From the IMG/VR virus record IMGVR_UViG_3300042673_000070, positions 1 to 63,046 of that record: a stretch of DNA of 63,046 nt; one strand, given 5' to 3'. Position 1 is the first letter of the stretch, and each line of letters starts with the position of its first letter. The DNA comes from a virus. Shown in pieces: positions 38,199 to 50,483 of the stretch. A program made the position numbers and the translations under genes. The notes under the pieces were generated by a model. The model saw only the letters and a list, made by a program, of their open reading frames with translations. It was not told the DNA's origin and did no database searches.

Positions 38199-39841
38199 TA
38201 TTTGAGCGCGCTGAAGTCGATAACGTTAGAGAAATTAGTTGTTGGGACTGCACTACTCGGAGTGCCACTAGCTGCTGCACGCATTTCAGCCTCCAACTCG
38301 GATACCCTTCTTTGAGCAGCGGCAATCATAGCTTTATGCTCAGGAGATCCTAATTTTATCCCGCCCGGAGGAATGCCAGTAACGGCGTTCAACCGCTCTA
38401 CAGCGGCTCGATACATAGGCTCAAGCGTATTGATGGTTAGTGCAGAACGACGGTACTCGTTTTGACCGCTGCCTTCCCCGTACTGCATACCAGCAACTTG
38501 CAACCGCTGACCAAGTTCCGCATTGAACTGACGAATCTGCTCAGCTTGGTTCTCAAGTTGGAAGATGTTCTGGTACCTCTTCTCTTCAAAGTCTCGCTTG
38601 GCAGTACGTTCACCACGCGCCACCTGATCTTGGTACTTCCGAAGATCCGCCATCTCTCGGCTGAGTTCTTTCTCAGTCTGGCGAAGTTCTTTCTGGGCAG
38701 CACGGTACTGTTGCATACCGCCAATCGCACCTTCCGCAGCCGCGCCAAGGAAGCTAGTACGCTCACGACCACCACGAGAAGCAGCCGCAGCCATACGGAA
38801 CCCAGCCTCAGCCAGTGCCATACGAGCAGCATCCTTCTTCTCGGCATCAAGTCCGGACAAAGCCTTCTCAATACGCTTCTGCTCTTGAGGCGAGAACGTA
38901 TCGGGAATTTCCTCAAACTTACGTCCTTCAACTTCTTTACGCATCTGCGCGAGACGGCTTCCCATGCCAGCATTACCGGGAGCAGCCATAGGTGCAGTTG
39001 ATACAGGAGCCGGTGCCGCAGGTTCTTGACGAACTGGCCGACCAAACGAATCGGTTCTGGATGCGGCTAAGTTTTGGTCAAACGAAGCATACGGGCTCGT
39101 CGCAGCACCCATCGGGACTGCGCTTTGTGTTGGTGTTGCTTTTGGAGCAGCAGGAGCCTGCGGAATTACTTGATCTGCACCAAGTGTGCGAAGAATGCGT
39201 TCGTTCATTGCGGCACCGCCACCTTTGGCGATATCAGCTTCTGAAGCGTAAGGCATACCGAACATTTCGCGGATAAACGGCTCAGAAAGCTTTTTATTAA
39301 GTGCAGCAATACCCGAATCTTCTCCCGTCTCCCGAGAAGAAAGAACTTCACCTGCTTGACGCAAAAGATTGTTTTCTTCTTCCGTACGAGTAAGCGGAGA
39401 CTTTCGCAGGATGCGCTGCACTTCTGCTTTAAGTTGTTGGTCAGGGTCGCCACCCTCAGCAAGTGCAACCACGCCGCCACCCGCGAACTGCGGATACTCC
39501 ATACGGCCAGCGTCAATCGCGCCAAGGCCACGGTCCATCGGCTGCGGAGCGGGAGCAGGAGCCTGCATACCGGCAATCCCACCCTGCTGAGCCTGCATCT
39601 GCTGATCAACCATATTCAACTGATCTTTGATCGTGGGCGGCGTTTGCGGTGGTTTGACTTGTTGCTGCTTCAGTCGCTGGAACTGATTCATCATGGCATA
39701 TAGGTCTGCCATCGGAGCAACGCCTTGAGTAGCCATACCCTTGACGTACTGAATCGCCTGATCAGGGGGCATCCCTTTGGACATGGCCTGCTGAAGCGAA
39801 GCCATCATCGCACGACCTGTGCCGCTAACTGGACCGATCAT
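38198..39841 (-). CDS. internal virion protein, helical
   Basis: 547 aa, Met/Gln/Pro-rich N-terminal part (MMASLQQAMSKGMPPDQA), a hydrophobic GGGVVALAEGG segment near 122-132, then a long coiled-coil region (about 320-520, Glu/Arg/Gln-rich). This FAGGGVVALAEGG-type segment is common in internal proteins of environmental podoviruses. Together with 32280-38198, 39845-41344 and 41357-44035 it probably forms the ejected internal complex. Confidence 0.5.
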   Translation of the reverse strand: MIGPVSGTGRAMMASLQQAMSKGMPPDQAIQYVKGMATQGVAPMADLYAMMNQFQRLKQQQVKPPQTPPTIKDQLNMVDQQMQAQQGGIAGMQAPAPAPQPMDRGLGAIDAGRMEYPQFAGGGVVALAEGGDPDQQLKAEVQRILRKSPLTRTEEENNLLRQAGEVLSSRETGEDSGIAALNKKLSEPFIREMFGMPYASEADIAKGGGAAMNERILRTLGADQVIPQAPAAPKATPTQSAVPMGAATSPYASFDQNLAASRTDSFGRPVRQEPAAPAPVSTAPMAAPGNAGMGSRLAQMRKEVEGRKFEEIPDTFSPQEQKRIEKALSGLDAEKKDAARMALAEAGFRMAAAASRGGRERTSFLGAAAEGAIGGMQQYRAAQKELRQTEKELSREMADLRKYQDQVARGERTAKRDFEEKRYQNIFQLENQAEQIRQFNAELGQRLQVAGMQYGEGSGQNEYRRSALTINTLEPMYRAAVERLNAVTGIPPGGIKLGSPEHKAMIAAAQRRVSELEAEMRAAASGTPSSAVPTTNFSNVIDFSALK

Positions 39842-39844
39842 TAT

Positions 39845-41344
39845 TTACTTCCCCGTGGTTGAGCCAAGGCCACCAAACAGGCTACCCAAACCTAATCCTA
39901 CGCCAGCAATCTGCCCAAACATACTGCCCGGCGCTTGGTACATGGTCTGTGTCTGTCCCGTCGCTGGGAGGCCACGCAGGATGCCCGACATAAACTCCAA
40001 CTGCTGATACGGCAGACGCTGCTGGTTGATGAAGTCCTGATACTGCGTATTGAGCAGTTCCTGACCAAAGGCTTGCTGCTGACCACCAGCACCCAACTGA
40101 GCCGCGTTAATACCCATTTGTTGCTGGTATTCCTGCTGACCCAAATTACCCAACATACCGGCAGCGGCCAACTGCTGTTGAAGTCCCTGCATACCCAATC
40201 CAGCACCAAACTGACGAGACTGCTCGGCAAGGTTCGCACCAGCCAGACCGTACTGGGCGCGTTGTTGGGCGTTCTGCTGACTGAATTGATTGGCTGCCGC
40301 CAACTGAGCCAGCGCCTGTTGCTGAGCCTGAAGCTGTGCTTGTTGGTTTAACTGTTGAGACTGCAAACCCTGACCCGCACCAAACTGTTGTTGGTTGATC
40401 ATTGCCTGAAGGTTAGTCTGACCGGTTTGTTGCTGTGCAGCCTGATTAGCCAATGCAGCCTGAAGCCCCGACTGAGTTCCCAACTGCTGAACACCCAGCA
40501 ACGCAGCGAGATTCTGTTGCCCAGTCGTCAATCCCGCTTGCTGGTTTGCAAGCCCAGCCTGAAGCATACGAGCACGGTCGGCGTTGTACTGAGCCTGTGC
40601 CTGCTGGAACGCGCTTTGACTACCCTGCGCCTGAATGTCGCCCAACTGAGTGGCAAGATTACGACGGGCTTCAGACTCCAGAATAGCTTCACGGGTACCA
40701 CCCGAAGCGCCAGCACGAACACCGGCTGCTTTGAGTGAAGGGAGTTGGCGAGCATAGTCACGAACAGCGGCTTGCTTCTGCCGGTCAACAACTTCCTGCA
40801 TGTATGGCGACATGTACTGAGAAGTCGCGCCAAGACCAAACTGATCCGCATACACACGCTCAGCCGGACCCATCTGATACTGCTGCAACGCGCCAATACC
40901 GACACGCTCCGGGCCAGCCATTTGATACGAGGTACCCGGCGCAGCATTAACGCGCTCAAAGGTAGTCCCCATCCGTTCAAACTGAGGGGCTTGATAAAAC
41001 TCGCGCTCCGCAGCAGGGGTATACTGCCCAAGTCTGGCAGCATCTACGCCAGCCAAACCAGCAAGGCCCGTGGCTTGTCTAAGTTGATCCGCAGTCTGCA
41101 TTCCAGCAATGTTCTGAAACGCCTGCCTTTGAAGCGGACTGAAGTCTTCTAAACGCTGGAGAGCTTCCATAACCGGACGGCCTTGCGCGTCCATGACAGG
41201 ATTGCCTTGAGCGTCTAACTTCGGCCTAGCGTAGGGCTGGTAACCCTGTTGAGACAGAACGTCTGCCTGACCGATTAACTTCAGGATCGGATCTTTGAGC
41301 CAACTAGGAATGTTGGTTTGAATTTGTTCAGTAGGAGTAGCCAT
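39845..41344 (-). CDS. Gln/Ala-rich internal virion protein
   Basis: 499 aa with about one fifth glutamine from residue 190 on; repetitive helical units such as LQAQQQALAQLAA and GAGLGMQGLQQQL. Starts MATPTEQIQTNIPSWLKDPI and ends with a Gly-rich hydrophobic stretch (IAGVGLGLGSLFGGLG) that could insert into membrane. No enzyme motif. An ejection-complex component by composition and place. ATG 41344 with GGGAG upstream. Confidence 0.5.
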   Translation of the reverse strand: MATPTEQIQTNIPSWLKDPILKLIGQADVLSQQGYQPYARPKLDAQGNPVMDAQGRPVMEALQRLEDFSPLQRQAFQNIAGMQTADQLRQATGLAGLAGVDAARLGQYTPAAEREFYQAPQFERMGTTFERVNAAPGTSYQMAGPERVGIGALQQYQMGPAERVYADQFGLGATSQYMSPYMQEVVDRQKQAAVRDYARQLPSLKAAGVRAGASGGTREAILESEARRNLATQLGDIQAQGSQSAFQQAQAQYNADRARMLQAGLANQQAGLTTGQQNLAALLGVQQLGTQSGLQAALANQAAQQQTGQTNLQAMINQQQFGAGQGLQSQQLNQQAQLQAQQQALAQLAAANQFSQQNAQQRAQYGLAGANLAEQSRQFGAGLGMQGLQQQLAAAGMLGNLGQQEYQQQMGINAAQLGAGGQQQAFGQELLNTQYQDFINQQRLPYQQLEFMSGILRGLPATGQTQTMYQAPGSMFGQIAGVGLGLGSLFGGLGSTTGK

Positions 41345-41356
41345 TATCGCTCCCGA

Positions 41357-44035
<2,679 letters not shown>

Positions 44036-44074
44036 ACTCACCCCACCGGGTCAAGTTGCGCTGATATTAACACT

Positions 44075-44677
44075 TCAAACCGACACATTGGACACCCACG
44101 TGACGGTCAAGATAACGGACGGGATCTCGGGGACATTACCCAAAGCAGGCTCTTCTGCCAGAAACACGTTGGTATCTGACGACTGCCAAGCAAGTTCAAA
44201 GTAGTCGTTCTCGGCCAGAGGCAGCACAAAGTTCCATGCGGCCACGATCTCAGAGTTTGGTCCGTCGATAGTAACTTTAGTTGCGCTGTTTGCAACATTC
44301 TGACCGTTAAGCCTGAGCCAGATATATACGGCAGACGCACTACCACCAGACTTGTCTAGCTGGGCGGAGAACTGAATGTTGTAGATAGCTTCTTCAGCTA
44401 CGTACACACGAGAGTTGATAGCGCCGATACTGACGTTAAAAAAATCAACCGTCTGGTTATACGTCATCAAATTGACGGCGTTAGAAACCGGGTTAAGCTG
44501 ATCAATGTTGCTATAAAACGAACCATACGGTCGCGGCGCGTTGACGGCGTTGCTGACTTGGTTCAAGTACAGACGCATGACGTTGCTGTACTGATCCTGA
44601 TACCGTTGCTCATAGCTCACCGGGGCTACCGGCAAGCTTGGGTTTACGATGTTTCGTCTTTTGCTAGTTATAGACAC
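44075..44677 (-). CDS. beta-sandwich virion protein (C1q/TNF-like jelly roll)
   Basis: 200 aa from a GTG that overlaps the stop of the previous gene (TAGTG). N-terminal part polar, then strands YNIQFSAQLDKSGGSASAVY, IWLRLNGQNVANSATKV and WNFVLPLAENDYFELAWQSS in the order of a C1q-like jelly roll. Such modules form trimeric knobs on fibres or head. Probably a small fibre or knob attached to the tail nozzle encoded next to it. Confidence 0.6.
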   Translation of the reverse strand: MSITSKRRNIVNPSLPVAPVSYEQRYQDQYSNVMRLYLNQVSNAVNAPRPYGSFYSNIDQLNPVSNAVNLMTYNQTVDFFNVSIGAINSRVYVAEEAIYNIQFSAQLDKSGGSASAVYIWLRLNGQNVANSATKVTIDGPNSEIVAAWNFVLPLAENDYFELAWQSSDTNVFLAEEPALGNVPEIPSVILTVTWVSNVSV

Positions 44678-46974
44678 TAGCGACGACCGTCCGGCTTCAC
44701 ATCAATACGCATAGCGCCCATCTGCCACGCCACGCCCTTGTCTACCGAGTCCAACCGGAACGCCATCTGACGACCACGCACTCGCGTGTAGACCTGACCC
44801 GTAAACTGTTGGATCGGGATAGTAGAAGTGCGTGTGACGGTCGGTTGATCAGCAGCCGTGTAATTGCTACCCGAGTTCTGTCTGGGCTTGACCGTCAAAG
44901 TAATTGTTGGACTACTAACAGTTGATCCTGCAAAGGTAAGGTCAGGCAACATACGCCAGACGTAACCAAAGTTCTCACCATCCGAGATATCAAAGTCGGA
45001 TGACTCGATGTACGCCTCAATAGGCAGTGACGGGCTTTGAGATACGTCGTCGTTACCAAACTCGTGCAGCATCACTTGGTTAGGTACTTTAAACCCGACC
45101 GCGCTGTATTGAATATGGCTTGCAGCAGTAGTGCCGTTAGCCCCGCGAACACAACCAGTGAGAGTATTACCAGTTTTACCGGTATAGGTAATCTGTTCCG
45201 AGTCAACCGTGATCGTGCCTGCATTGGGATATGACGACGCATCAACAAGCGATATGGTGGTTACAGACGAGTTGATAGCCGTATCCAGATACGAACTCTG
45301 AAGGCTAAACACGCCAAGCGGGTACGTACGCAGACCCGGCGAATCAAGCCATGCAGTGCGCTCAATCGTACCGTAGTACCAAATACGTTCCAGATGGTTA
45401 TAGATCACGTACCGATTATTCACGAGGCTATCGGCAGACGGATAGAACCACCAGATCTCGTTATAACCTTCGTTCGTACCGCACACGATCTGACCGTACT
45501 GGCTCGTGTTGATGTCGGTATAAACATACTGACGCAAGGTGCAGGGCAGCGTCTCAACGCGACCGGAATACATGTAGAACTTGTCCACACCCATCCAGTA
45601 CGTGACGTTGTTGACCGTGATTGCCGCGTTCGGGGAGATGATGGAGATATTGTCCATCAACAAGTTGATACCCCACACATACGGAGGACCGAGGTACTGC
45701 ATCGAAAACAACGCAGCATCCGTCCAAATCAAAATTTCCTGCCGAGTATCGACCGCGCACTGAATGAACGAACCGTGCGAGAGAAGTTGTTCACCTGACT
45801 GGTTGAGTGCAGTCGGCACCCAGTCATAGGCATTATCGGCGTCTGACCAGCGCACCAACATCGGATCAAAGTCGGAGGTAAACGTAGCAGGGCTGTACGG
45901 GTTTGAACCAAAGCAGATCGTGAAGTTGCTGACGCTTGAAGTCAGGACTTGGTTCGTTTGCTCAGGAATATGCCGACCAGAGTAACTGATGGTCAAAGTA
46001 GAAATCGTAAACGAGCCAGTCGTGGTGGCCGACAACGGTACTGAAAACCCGCCGTCATAGTCAGTTGTGACGTAGGTGCCAGCAGCAATACCACTACCGG
46101 TGATAACTGCGCCAGATTCAATCCCAGTTGGGTCAGCAACCGTAATTGTCGTAACCGAAGCCGACACCGTAGCCGTCGTAGTAGCCCGGATAGTCTCGTT
46201 AGCAATGTCTGAGAGCAGTCTGGCACGGTCATAGTTCGCCAGATCCAGCGTCCAGTAATAGATCGGACCACGACGATAGTTGAAGATCAGGTCGTCGTTG
46301 AAGTTATCTTGCGACCACAAGCGCAAGTCTGTGCCTGCGGCTACGGCAGAACCCCATCCACCTGCACTCCAAGGCGGCTTACCCCAACCCACACCGCCCG
46401 AGTAAGTAGATAGTCCTGCTGGAATTTGTAACTGCGAGACAACCAGCGAACCACCGCCAGACCCTGTAGATGTAGCTACGTTCGGAGCAACGATCTGATA
46501 CGAGTTGGACGTAGGTACAGCAACGATCTCAAACTCACCGTCAAAGTTGATGCCGTTGACGACGCCGCTATTAGATACGCCAGAGAACGTCACGTACGAG
46601 CCAATCGTGGAACCATGTCCTGACTGCGTGACCGTAACAAGCAAACTACCATCCGTAGTCGTGAACGGATTGGCAGCGATCACGCCTGAAGAGAAGACCG
46701 GGGTTACGTCGTAATAGGTACCGCCGTTTTCAATGTAGTACTTGGAGTTCGTACCAAAGCCCAGCAGGTTACTGCCGCCAAACGTGACCCAGTTCCACAG
46801 GGTGTGGCAGATGCCGAGGAAGGTATTGCTGGACTGGTTGACCCAGCCACCCAGCTTTTCAGCGTAGCCCGAACGAAACCGCACCTTGTCACAAGCAAAG
46901 TAACCGCCTTCGTTGGCATAGCTCGTAGACTCTTTGTTGATGCCCGGACGGAATTCAAGTTTTGTAAGGGGCAT
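44677..46974 (-). CDS. probable tail tube/nozzle protein
   Basis: 765 aa, beta-rich. Start PLTKLEFRPGINKESTSYAN followed by KVRFRSGYAEKLGGW is the typical beginning of a podovirus structural family that I relate to the tail tubular/nozzle protein (T7 gp12 or P22 gp10 role). It also holds an insert with QITYTGKTGNTLTGCVRGAN near 590, a module common in phage structural proteins. Its size and its place between connectors/fibres and internal proteins fit. Not proven by motif. Confidence 0.5.
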   Translation of the reverse strand: MPLTKLEFRPGINKESTSYANEGGYFACDKVRFRSGYAEKLGGWVNQSSNTFLGICHTLWNWVTFGGSNLLGFGTNSKYYIENGGTYYDVTPVFSSGVIAANPFTTTDGSLLVTVTQSGHGSTIGSYVTFSGVSNSGVVNGINFDGEFEIVAVPTSNSYQIVAPNVATSTGSGGGSLVVSQLQIPAGLSTYSGGVGWGKPPWSAGGWGSAVAAGTDLRLWSQDNFNDDLIFNYRRGPIYYWTLDLANYDRARLLSDIANETIRATTTATVSASVTTITVADPTGIESGAVITGSGIAAGTYVTTDYDGGFSVPLSATTTGSFTISTLTISYSGRHIPEQTNQVLTSSVSNFTICFGSNPYSPATFTSDFDPMLVRWSDADNAYDWVPTALNQSGEQLLSHGSFIQCAVDTRQEILIWTDAALFSMQYLGPPYVWGINLLMDNISIISPNAAITVNNVTYWMGVDKFYMYSGRVETLPCTLRQYVYTDINTSQYGQIVCGTNEGYNEIWWFYPSADSLVNNRYVIYNHLERIWYYGTIERTAWLDSPGLRTYPLGVFSLQSSYLDTAINSSVTTISLVDASSYPNAGTITVDSEQITYTGKTGNTLTGCVRGANGTTAASHIQYSAVGFKVPNQVMLHEFGNDDVSQSPSLPIEAYIESSDFDISDGENFGYVWRMLPDLTFAGSTVSSPTITLTVKPRQNSGSNYTAADQPTVTRTSTIPIQQFTGQVYTRVRGRQMAFRLDSVDKGVAWQMGAMRIDVKPDGRR

Positions 46975-47462
46975 TACGCTACTCCCGAGAGGAACAACGC
47001 ACGTTCGTCGTTGCGCCGTTTGACTAATCCCGGCAGAACTCTACCACCTGCCTTCGTCCATTTCAGAAACTCGTCAGCCGCCTCTTCCAGTTCACCTCGG
47101 TTGGTCTTCATCCGAAGGGAAGAACGCTGGAGATTGCCGAGGCCCACGTTGAAGGCAAAAGATACGAGAGCATCAAAGACTCCCTGACGGCCAACAGCAG
47201 CAGGGCAAAGTCGAACCACACCACGCTCAAACCGGCCAAGGTCTTGAGCAAGTATCCGGTCCACCTCGTCCATCGTGAGAGTGCGATCCCAGCCTGCGGG
47301 TATCGGTAGATTCTTGCGCTCCTCATACTTCACCGCAGCGTGAATAGGGTCAATCACATGGCCGACACCGACAGTCCACAAAAGGGCAGGGCAGCGGTAA
47401 GGCTTGGTCCGTACCCCCTCGTGATGTTTGATCATGTCAATGGCAGCCTGACTGACTTTCAC
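46974..47462 (-). CDS. endolysin, GH24 lysozyme
   Basis: 162 aa. T4-type lysozyme: catalytic Glu 15 in IKHHEGVRTKPY, then LLWTVGVGH with the conserved T/G-x-G-H of the family, and FDALVSFAFNVG later. No signal peptide or SAR segment at the N-terminus, so release depends on a holin, which is encoded directly upstream with a 4-nt overlap. Degrades peptidoglycan at lysis. Confidence 0.88.
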   Translation of the reverse strand: MKVSQAAIDMIKHHEGVRTKPYRCPALLWTVGVGHVIDPIHAAVKYEERKNLPIPAGWDRTLTMDEVDRILAQDLGRFERGVVRLCPAAVGRQGVFDALVSFAFNVGLGNLQRSSLRMKTNRGELEEAADEFLKWTKAGGRVLPGLVKRRNDERALFLSGVA

Positions 47463-47944
47463 TTCTTGCCAAAAGCCTGCGTACCAAACCAGAAAGCGAT
47501 GATCGAAGACAGAATCAACATCTCGTCATCCGAGAACACTTCAGCCATCGCAGCAGCAAACGGCACACCCGTATTGTAGGCGTACCAAACACCAGCAATG
47601 TTGATAGCGACAAGCTCCAACACGAAGATGTAGGTCACAACCGGACGGACAGAAGCCCGGAGGTTGATCATCCACTGACTTGCGCCTTTGCCAATCTCGA
47701 TGTCGTGGTTGTACAGAGCCTGACGTTCTTCAGCAGCAGTCTGAGTCTGGATCTGCTCCAGCTTGATTTCTTCGACCCGAGCCTGAGCAATGAAGCCACG
47801 CTCTGCCAAAGCCAACTCGCGCTCCTTCTGGGCAGCGACCAAAGCCAACTCGTGCTTCTTGTCCTGCCGGTCTTGGAATATTTGCAGGATCTTGGGTAGC
47901 CCACCTGCGAGAAAGGACAGGAACGTTGAGACCATCGTCATCAT
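47459..47944 (-). CDS. holin-like membrane protein (3TM holin family)
   Basis: 161 aa. Short hydrophobic N-terminus (TFLSFLAGGLPKILQIF), a charged coiled coil (about 25-85), then RPVVTYIFVLELVAINIAGV and a final LILSSIIAFWFGTQAFG membrane segment. The RP-V-I-T-Y-I-F pattern before a membrane helix is that of the GTA-type 3TM holins. Overlaps the lysozyme start; the pair forms the lysis cassette. Two or three transmembrane helices by eye. Confidence 0.72.
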   Translation of the reverse strand: MMTMVSTFLSFLAGGLPKILQIFQDRQDKKHELALVAAQKERELALAERGFIAQARVEEIKLEQIQTQTAAEERQALYNHDIEIGKGASQWMINLRASVRPVVTYIFVLELVAINIAGVWYAYNTGVPFAAAMAEVFSDDEMLILSSIIAFWFGTQAFGKK

Positions 47945-49776
47945 GGATGCGTCCTCTTGTATTCGTCAAACTCGGCTTTGAGTTCTTGGATGGCCTTGAT
48001 CAGCGGAGCAATGAGTTCGTTGTAGCCTATTGATTTAACGTCGTCCCCCCCTTTGATGGTGTGGTCTTGATATCCACCAAAATCGACGCCCATTGAATCC
48101 GCTACTGCTTTGACTTCTTGCGCGATCAAGCCGTGATGATAACGAGTACGCGCCTTTGTACCGTTGTGGGTAATGTTTGCAAGTTTATTTGCTTCACTCC
48201 ACGCTTTCAGCGCAGCTTGATACTCTGCATCAGATGCGTAGTCCTTTCTGTTGGGCCTTTCCGTTCTGTAGTCTTCACGCATATCCCACTTAAAATCTCG
48301 TGGGCGCAAAGCCATTATGAAATTCAAGCCTAACTGCGTGTCACGGATTGCCGTTTTATCGCGCACATCAGAACGATCTTGAACCGCCCCATACGCATAC
48401 GTAGTCGTGCTTGAGTTGCCTAGCTGAACTTGGTTGCTACCACTGACTTGAGCGTTGTATCCAAGGGCAGAAGCGTTTGAGGTGTTTATGAAGGCGTTCG
48501 CCAACGATACCGTACCAACGCCTGTGTTGTAGTTTCCGGTGGTTATGTCAATACCAGTCCATCGACCAACAAATACGTTGGAGTTTCCAGAAGTAAGTAC
48601 GTCGCCAGCGCCGTAGCCCAAGCAGGTGTTTTGATACCCACTTGTTATGCCGTAGCCTGAAGTTGATCCGACGCAGGTATTTTCATACCCACCTAGAATT
48701 GAATCACCAGCTTGTTGTCCTACAACTGTATTGTCATAACCAGTTGTGATAGACGTTCCAGCATCGTATCCAATACACGTGTTGTCGTAACCGGTTGTGA
48801 CGCTATCCCCTGCATTAAGTCCCAATGCAGTAGCAGTGCTGGTTGTAATACCGGTAAGGCTGGAGGTACCAGATATAGTGATAGACCCAGCACTATTCGT
48901 GATGGAAATACCGGTACCAGCAGTCAACGTCGAACGGGTATAGCCAGAGCCGTTACCAATCAATAACTGACCGTTAGTCGGGGTAGCCGTCAATCCAGTA
49001 CCGCCAAGGGACACAGGCACAGCACTAGCAAGGCTGATCGTGATCGACTGCGTACCAGTCGATTGAAGCGGCGAAGTGGCGTTGACGGATGCAATGAATC
49101 CGGTGCCCGTTGCCGTGATCGTGATTGACCCAGCGTTGTTAGTGATACCGACGCCCGGACCACCGTTCAGAGTGCTGAGCGTAAAACCCGTGCCGTTACC
49201 AACCAGAAGTTGCCCGTTTGACGGAGCAGCGGTGCTGCCTGTACCGCCTTGAGCCACGCCCAGCGGATTGGACAACGTGAGGCTTGTAATGACTGCACTT
49301 GTAGCAACAAGGTTAGTGATCGTAGCTGAACCAGCCGTCAGCGTTGTGATGTTGGCGCTAAGCCCATTGATATAGGAGGTCGCATTCACAACGTCCGTGC
49401 CGTTGCAGACCAGAATTATCTTGACGCCGTTGGGCACCGAGACGCCGGTCTGACCTGCCACTTTGACCGTAACTTGTCCGGACGAGGTGTTGTTGTAGAT
49501 GAAGTACAACTTCTTGTTGGCAGGGACGATCAGGTTGGTGTTGGTACCACCCGTGCCGGTCAACTCGATAAACATGTTACGAGCCACGCCCGATGCACCG
49601 TTCGGGATGGTGATACTCGTGTCCGTGCCCGTGGCGACTGCCTGAGTGACGTAGCCTGAGATGGCCTGTTCAATCAGCGTACCGAGGTTGGTATTGGTGG
49701 TATTACCCCACGCACCGGCTTGGTCTCCAGTACCAATAAGCTCGATGGCAAGGTTAGTTGAATATGTACTAGCCAT
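47941..49776 (-). CDS. tail fibre with C-terminal S74 intramolecular chaperone
   Basis: 611 aa. N-terminal AIELIGTGDQAGAWGNTTNT domain (phage fibre attachment), two copies of a GGTG..A-P[10 protein letters not shown] cassette, then YadA-like repeats with NTCIGYDAG, NTVVGQQAG and NTCLGYGAG spacing, and a C-terminal S74 domain with RSDVRDKTAI and YHHGLIAQEV. The S74 domain trimerises the fibre and then cuts itself off before the Ser-Asp. Receptor binding is likely in the repeat/tip region. Confidence 0.82.
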   Translation of the reverse strand: MASTYSTNLAIELIGTGDQAGAWGNTTNTNLGTLIEQAISGYVTQAVATGTDTSITIPNGASGVARNMFIELTGTGGTNTNLIVPANKKLYFIYNNTSSGQVTVKVAGQTGVSVPNGVKIILVCNGTDVVNATSYINGLSANITTLTAGSATITNLVATSAVITSLTLSNPLGVAQGGTGSTAAPSNGQLLVGNGTGFTLSTLNGGPGVGITNNAGSITITATGTGFIASVNATSPLQSTGTQSITISLASAVPVSLGGTGLTATPTNGQLLIGNGSGYTRSTLTAGTGISITNSAGSITISGTSSLTGITTSTATALGLNAGDSVTTGYDNTCIGYDAGTSITTGYDNTVVGQQAGDSILGGYENTCVGSTSGYGITSGYQNTCLGYGAGDVLTSGNSNVFVGRWTGIDITTGNYNTGVGTVSLANAFINTSNASALGYNAQVSGSNQVQLGNSSTTTYAYGAVQDRSDVRDKTAIRDTQLGLNFIMALRPRDFKWDMREDYRTERPNRKDYASDAEYQAALKAWSEANKLANITHNGTKARTRYHHGLIAQEVKAVADSMGVDFGGYQDHTIKGGDDVKSIGYNELIAPLIKAIQELKAEFDEYKRTHP

Positions 49777-49784
49777 TTAAAACC

Positions 49785-50480
49785 TCACGCCGCAATTTGC
49801 GTCCAGTTTGGCGTCTGTGTGTCGTTAATCTGTGTCCAAGTCGTCGTCTGCGAGTCGTCAACGGGAATCCACGGTCCAGTTGGAACCGGAACAATCTTAC
49901 CCCAAACAAGGACTTGACCAACAGCACCGGTTGCGGTAACGCCTGTAACGAGAACGACCGCATCTGCGGCAGCAGCAACTGTCCCAACCGCGCCTGTTGC
50001 AGATACCCCTGTAACTGGGACATCGACGAAAATGGCAACCGTAACCGTGCCAAGCTGCCCGGTAGCCTCGACTCCCGTAACCGGGACAACCGCTTCTGAG
50101 ATAACAGTAACGGCACCAAGTTGCCCAGTGGCTCCGACCCCGACAGCAAATACATCGGCATTTGCTGCAACAAGAACTGTGCCGGTTTGCCCGGTGGCCT
50201 CGACCCCCGTAACTGGGATGAAGGCTTCACCGAATACAGTGACCGTACCTATCTGGCCCGTGGCTTCAACGCCGTTAACCGAAGTGTTAGCGTCAGCCGC
50301 AACAACGACAGTGCCGAGTTGACCGGTAGCTTCAACGCCCGTTAAAAAGACGTTTGCTTCGTTTACAACGACTACAGTGCCAAGCTGACCGGTGGCTTCA
50401 ACCCCAGTTACGGCAACACGAGCGTCACCACTACCGAGATCGGCAAATGGCGCAGAAGCAAATGGGGTAAGGCCAAACAT
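49785..50480 (-). CDS. tandem-repeat fibre-like protein
   Basis: 231 aa made almost wholly of about eight copies of a 21-22-residue unit (VTGVEATGQLGTVVV...), followed by a C-terminal W-T-Q-I tail (TTTWTQINDTQTPNWTQIAA). Short N-terminal GLTPFASAPFADLG. The regular Gly/Thr/Val repeat suggests a beta-helix or stack. Found in many aquatic phages; a small virion spike or connector is likely, function unknown. Confidence 0.6.
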   Translation of the reverse strand: MFGLTPFASAPFADLGSGDARVAVTGVEATGQLGTVVVVNEANVFLTGVEATGQLGTVVVAADANTSVNGVEATGQIGTVTVFGEAFIPVTGVEATGQTGTVLVAANADVFAVGVGATGQLGAVTVISEAVVPVTGVEATGQLGTVTVAIFVDVPVTGVSATGAVGTVAAAADAVVLVTGVTATGAVGQVLVWGKIVPVPTGPWIPVDDSQTTTWTQINDTQTPNWTQIAA

Positions 50481-50483
50481 GCA

